Both the position numbers and the translations under genes were made by a program. Source: Ralstonia pickettii (GTDB lineage Bacteria; Pseudomonadota; Gammaproteobacteria; Burkholderiales; Burkholderiaceae). From it: a stretch of DNA of 64,000 nucleotides. Shown piece by piece: positions 61,698-64,000 of this stretch. The stretch is taken from NCBI RefSeq assembly GCF_000607165.1, contig NZ_JFZG01000025.1, positions 124,001 through 188,000 on the forward strand, written 5' to 3'. Each line of letters opens with the position of its first letter. The stretch's first letter is position 1. A model generated the notes under the pieces. It made no database searches. It worked only from the letters and a program-made list of their open reading frames with translations, and was not told where the DNA came from.

Positions 61698-62198
61698 CTA
61701 GGCAATGACGGCATTGCTTAGCGGTTCGGTCGCCGCATGCGGTGTTTCCGTGGGCAACGCGCGGACGAGCAGCACCGGCAGCGTGCTCCGGCGTACAACG
61801 CTCTCGGCCACGCTGCCCAGGAGCAAACGCTGGAAGCCGCGACGCCCGTGCGTGCCCAGCACCAGGGCTTGCGCACCGACGTTATGGGCCGCCTGTTCAA
61901 GGGCAGTGCCGATATCGAAGGTTCCGATGGGGTCGTCCACCACCACGCTGTGGACGTGCACACCTGCCTTTTCGGCCTTGGCCCGCGCGTCGGCAACGAT
62001 TTGATTGCCTTGTTTGACCAATGCCTCGGTAAAGGCGCCGACATCGATATAGCCAACGTCGTACATCAGATACGAGTTGTCGATCACGTGGGCGATGACC
62101 AGCTCAGAGCCGAGCTTTTGCGCAAGCTGGATTGCCTCGTCCAGCGCGCGATCTCCCGTAGGGCTGCCATCCACCGCCACCAGAATCCTGTCGTACAT
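61698..62198 (-). CDS. universal stress protein, single domain
   Basis: A 166-residue UspA protein with the ATP-binding signature VLGTHGRRGFQRLLLGSVAESVV (G-x2-G-x9-G-S) and the N-terminal ILVAVDGSPTGDRAL. The start at 62198 follows CGGAGGCAGATC; the open frame to 62252 precedes the predicted transcript start near 62243. First gene of the six-gene operon USP-USP-BON-flavodoxin-DksA-BON. Confidence 0.95.
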   Translation of the reverse strand: MYDRILVAVDGSPTGDRALDEAIQLAQKLGSELVIAHVIDNSYLMYDVGYIDVGAFTEALVKQGNQIVADARAKAEKAGVHVHSVVVDDPIGTFDIGTALEQAAHNVGAQALVLGTHGRRGFQRLLLGSVAESVVRRSTLPVLLVRALPTETPHAATEPLSNAVIA

Positions 62199-62277
62199 GA
62201 TCTGCCTCCGTCGAATCCGTCGTCCGCCCCAAACGGGGTTGCTGGATTCCATGTTGGACCACCAAGCGGATCACCCC

Positions 62278-62291
62278 TTGATTTACATCAG
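62278..62291 (-). promoter_or_regulatory. FNR-type box, USP operon
   Basis: TTGATTTACATCAG, one mismatch from TTGAT-N4-ATCAA. On the minus strand CAACAT (62251-62256) is centred 31 bp away. Confidence 0.75.
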
Positions 62292-62324
62292 CGTTTGGCT
62301 CACCGGATGCGCCGGCCATGCCAC

Positions 62325-62338
62325 TTGATCTGCCTCAA
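62325..62338 (+). promoter_or_regulatory. FNR-type box, CBS gene 2
   Basis: TTGATCTGCCTCAA, one mismatch in the right half. TAGACT (62360-62365) is centred 31 bp downstream; predicted start near 62373. Two separate boxes thus serve the two divergent genes here. Confidence 0.75.
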
Positions 62339-62483
62339 GCGCTTGCGTCCAACGCTCGATAGACTCGTTCGCTATCGACTGCCTCCTGCTGCAGTCACGG
62401 AAAGCTCACGGCACCTTGTGCGGGATCAACCTCCGACACCTTCCCGTTCTTATAGTGAAAACGTACGCGCATCGGAGTTCAGC

Positions 62484-62951
62484 ATGAGGGTCGACGAGAT
62501 TTGTTCCCACCGCATCGTCCACGTTCAGGCAACGGCAACGCTGCAACAAGCTGCCCGGTTGATGCGGGACGAAAGCGCCCGGGCGTTGCTTGTCACGGAA
62601 CACACCGCTGGCGGTTCGCGGGTGGTGGGCATCGTGACAGACCGCGACATGGTGGTGCACGGCATTGCCAGCCGCAGTGATTGCACCCAGACCGCCGTCT
62701 CGGAAGTCATGACGCGCGGTCTTCTGACCATCCACAATGACGCCGTGATCAGTGAAGCCTTGCGCTCGATGCTGAGCCACGGCCTGCACCGTCTGGCCGT
62801 GGTCGATCGCCAGCAACGGCTGGTGGGCATGCTCAGCCTGGACGACACCATCCGCGCGATGGGCGGCGAATGGACCTTGCTGGCCGGCATTCTCGGTCGC
62901 GAGAACGCGACCGGCTCCCGCCAGCATGCGCCGTCCGATTTGATTCTCTGA
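62484..62951 (+). CDS. CBS-domain protein 2
   Basis: A 155-residue two-CBS protein, paralogue of the one at 46196: MRVDEICSHRIVHVQATATLQQAARLM opens CBS1, IVTDRDMVVHG and GMLSLDDTIRAMGGEW follow. Start at 62484 after TCGGAGTTCAGC. Presumed adenylate-sensing regulatory protein. Single gene with its own FNR-type box, convergent with the DUF4010 gene. Confidence 0.92.
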   Translation: MRVDEICSHRIVHVQATATLQQAARLMRDESARALLVTEHTAGGSRVVGIVTDRDMVVHGIASRSDCTQTAVSEVMTRGLLTIHNDAVISEALRSMLSHGLHRLAVVDRQQRLVGMLSLDDTIRAMGGEWTLLAGILGRENATGSRQHAPSDLIL

Positions 62952-63003
62952 GTCTTCCCCTCTGGAGACGGGTCTGATCCGCATGTGCATTAGCCAAAAT
63001 TGA

Positions 63004-64000
63004 CTAGGCGACAAACCAGAACACCGCCCAGCAGGACAAAAGCATGGTCAGCAGACCTGCGGTGACCCTGCTGGCAAAGGCACGCCCACCGCTGATGGCC
63101 ACGACAACCTTCGAGAACGTGTTGGCCGTCAGCGCGAGCATCACCAGCGTGCCTGCCGTAGATATCTGCAGCGTATGACCAGCAACCTGCGTTGCAATGG
63201 ATGCAGTCGCGGCATGCACATCGGCAAATGAGCCAAACACGGTGACAGCCACCACCGCTGCTGTCCCGAACCATGTGCGAGCGGCGGCGGCGGCAAGCAG
63301 CAAGGCCGCCGTCCACAACGCAAAACCGATCGCGACCCTCCAATTGATGGATGACGCTGAACTCTCCGGCGCCTCCTGAAGCGGCTCGCTGCCGCGCCAT
63401 ATCCATAGAGCAGACCATGCCACGGTCGCTATCATGCCCACCGCCAGCGGCGCCGCCAGCACGCGCAGCAAGTCGATGCTGATGGCGGCAATCAGCAGCA
63501 GCATCTGCACCATCGTGGCGACGTTGGACAGCAGCGCTGCGGCAACCGCACCGTCAATGGGTCGATGGTCCTTCCGGACCCGCGACGCCATCGCCGTGAT
63601 CGTTGCCACACTCGATGCAAACCCACTGAACAGGCCGGCCAGCGGCAAGCCGATGCGCTCTCCAAACCATCGCGCCGCAAAATGGCCTGTGTTACCGGTC
63701 AGCATGACAAGCAGCACAACCAGCCACAGCGTATGCGGGTTCCAGGCGTTCAGCGGCCCTATGTTCCGGTCGGGAACCGCGGGCCAGATCAGCAATGCCG
63801 CGACGGCGAGGATCAGCAGATCGGCGAGTTCACGCTGGGTGATGACCGTACGGGCAAACCGATGCAAACCCGCTTTGGCATAGAGCAGGACCAGAAGTAC
63901 CGTACCTAGGCCAGCCGTCATTTCGGGCTCGCTCACGGCATAGGCGCCTAACAGCGTGGTCGCCACCAGTGCGAGTTCCGTCGTCACGCCAGGATCAACA
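63004..64000 (-). CDS. MgtC/DUF4010 membrane protein (5' end cut by window)
   Basis: At least 332 codons of a polytopic membrane protein; the frame remains open through base 64000. The visible part begins VDPGVTTELALVATTLLGAYAVSEPEMTAGLG, the end of an MgtC/SapB-like domain, and continues with the DUF4010 domain (GLPLAGLFSGFASSVATITAMASR, VFGSFADVHAATASIA, LALTANTFSKVVVA). Full-length relatives are about 410-420 residues, so about 80-90 residues are missing. A GTG at 63987 is not the true start. Function unknown; possibly ion or small-molecule transport. Confidence 0.88.
   Translation of the reverse strand, partial: VDPGVTTELALVATTLLGAYAVSEPEMTAGLGTVLLVLLYAKAGLHRFARTVITQRELADLLILAVAALLIWPAVPDRNIGPLNAWNPHTLWLVVLLVMLTGNTGHFAARWFGERIGLPLAGLFSGFASSVATITAMASRVRKDHRPIDGAVAAALLSNVATMVQMLLLIAAISIDLLRVLAAPLAVGMIATVAWSALWIWRGSEPLQEAPESSASSINWRVAIGFALWTAALLLAAAAARTWFGTAAVVAVTVFGSFADVHAATASIATQVAGHTLQISTAGTLVMLALTANTFSKVVVAISGGRAFASRVTAGLLTMLLSCWAVFWFVA

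Overview
The window is a 64 kb, GC-rich, gene-dense stretch that looks like a Burkholderiaceae replicon (Ralstonia/Cupriavidus/Burkholderia-like). I base this on phasins and an acetoacetyl-CoA reductase of PHB metabolism, a BCAM0308-type protein, betaproteobacterial codon use and the gene content as a whole. Nearly every gene belongs to a dormancy, hypoxia or stress theme. The content resembles the low-oxygen-activated (lxa) locus described in Burkholderia cenocepacia. No rRNA, tRNA, CRISPR array, insertion sequence or prophage was seen.

Layout. (1) 1-4.6 kb, minus: hsp20, beta-CASP RNase-like MBL protein, PRPP synthetase, DUF1488 protein and a thymidine/AMP phosphorylase-like enzyme cut by the window edge. 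(2) 4.9-13.3 kb: LRAT-like protein, a small unknown, accessory FtsH, erythromycin-esterase-family protein, DUF3300 and DUF2950 exported proteins, BCAM0308-like protein, PfkB kinase. (3) 13.5-26 kb, central carbon: small unknown + PEP synthase; a two-subunit soluble NAD-type formate dehydrogenase; an operon of acetyl-CoA synthetase, pyruvate/acetoin-dehydrogenase E1alpha, E1beta, E2 and an acyl carrier protein. (4) 26-33.3 kb: ribosome hibernation factors, a MASE4 histidine kinase with a convergent NarL-type regulator, a second Hsp20, small unknowns, a phasin and a secreted DPYTEG-repeat protein. (5) 33.3-40.8 kb: rhomboid protease, polysaccharide deacetylase, DUF4015 glycoside hydrolase and an amidase-NamZ fusion on the minus strand; PolX and a third hibernation factor on plus. 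(6) 40.8-48 kb: alcohol dehydrogenase, SagB-type nitroreductase, exported protein and PhaB; an APH/AAA kinase; a second phasin, CBS protein, hydrolase and phosphoribosyltransferase. (7) 48-55 kb, minus: ABC exporter, HlyD adaptor, outer-membrane factor and MgtA-like P-type ATPase. (8) 55.3-64 kb: a second histidine kinase/NarL-type pair, an oxygen-sensing FNR-type regulator with all four cluster cysteines, a six-gene USP/BON/flavodoxin/DksA operon, a CBS protein and a DUF4010 membrane protein that runs off the right end.

How it fits together. I read 19 FNR-type boxes (TTGAY-N4-RTCAA and TTGCG half-site variants), all upstream of genes or operons in this window. Measured from the box centre, a -10-like hexamer lies exactly 31 bp downstream for 19 of the 20 promoters examined; in each, position 2 is A and position 6 is T. 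That is the class II FNR architecture (box at about -41.5). It predicts start points that agree with the ribosome-binding-site-based start codons. Separately, an 18-bp palindrome TGTCAGG-N4-CCTGACA (three copies, one slightly degenerate) lies in the intergenic regions of the sensor kinases, the fnr gene, one hibernation factor and the LRAT gene, none of which has an FNR box. The sequence therefore suggests two layers: FNR acting on the structural genes, and a second factor, perhaps the paralogous NarL-type regulators, acting on the regulators. Function assignments come from family recognition by reading; no searches were run.
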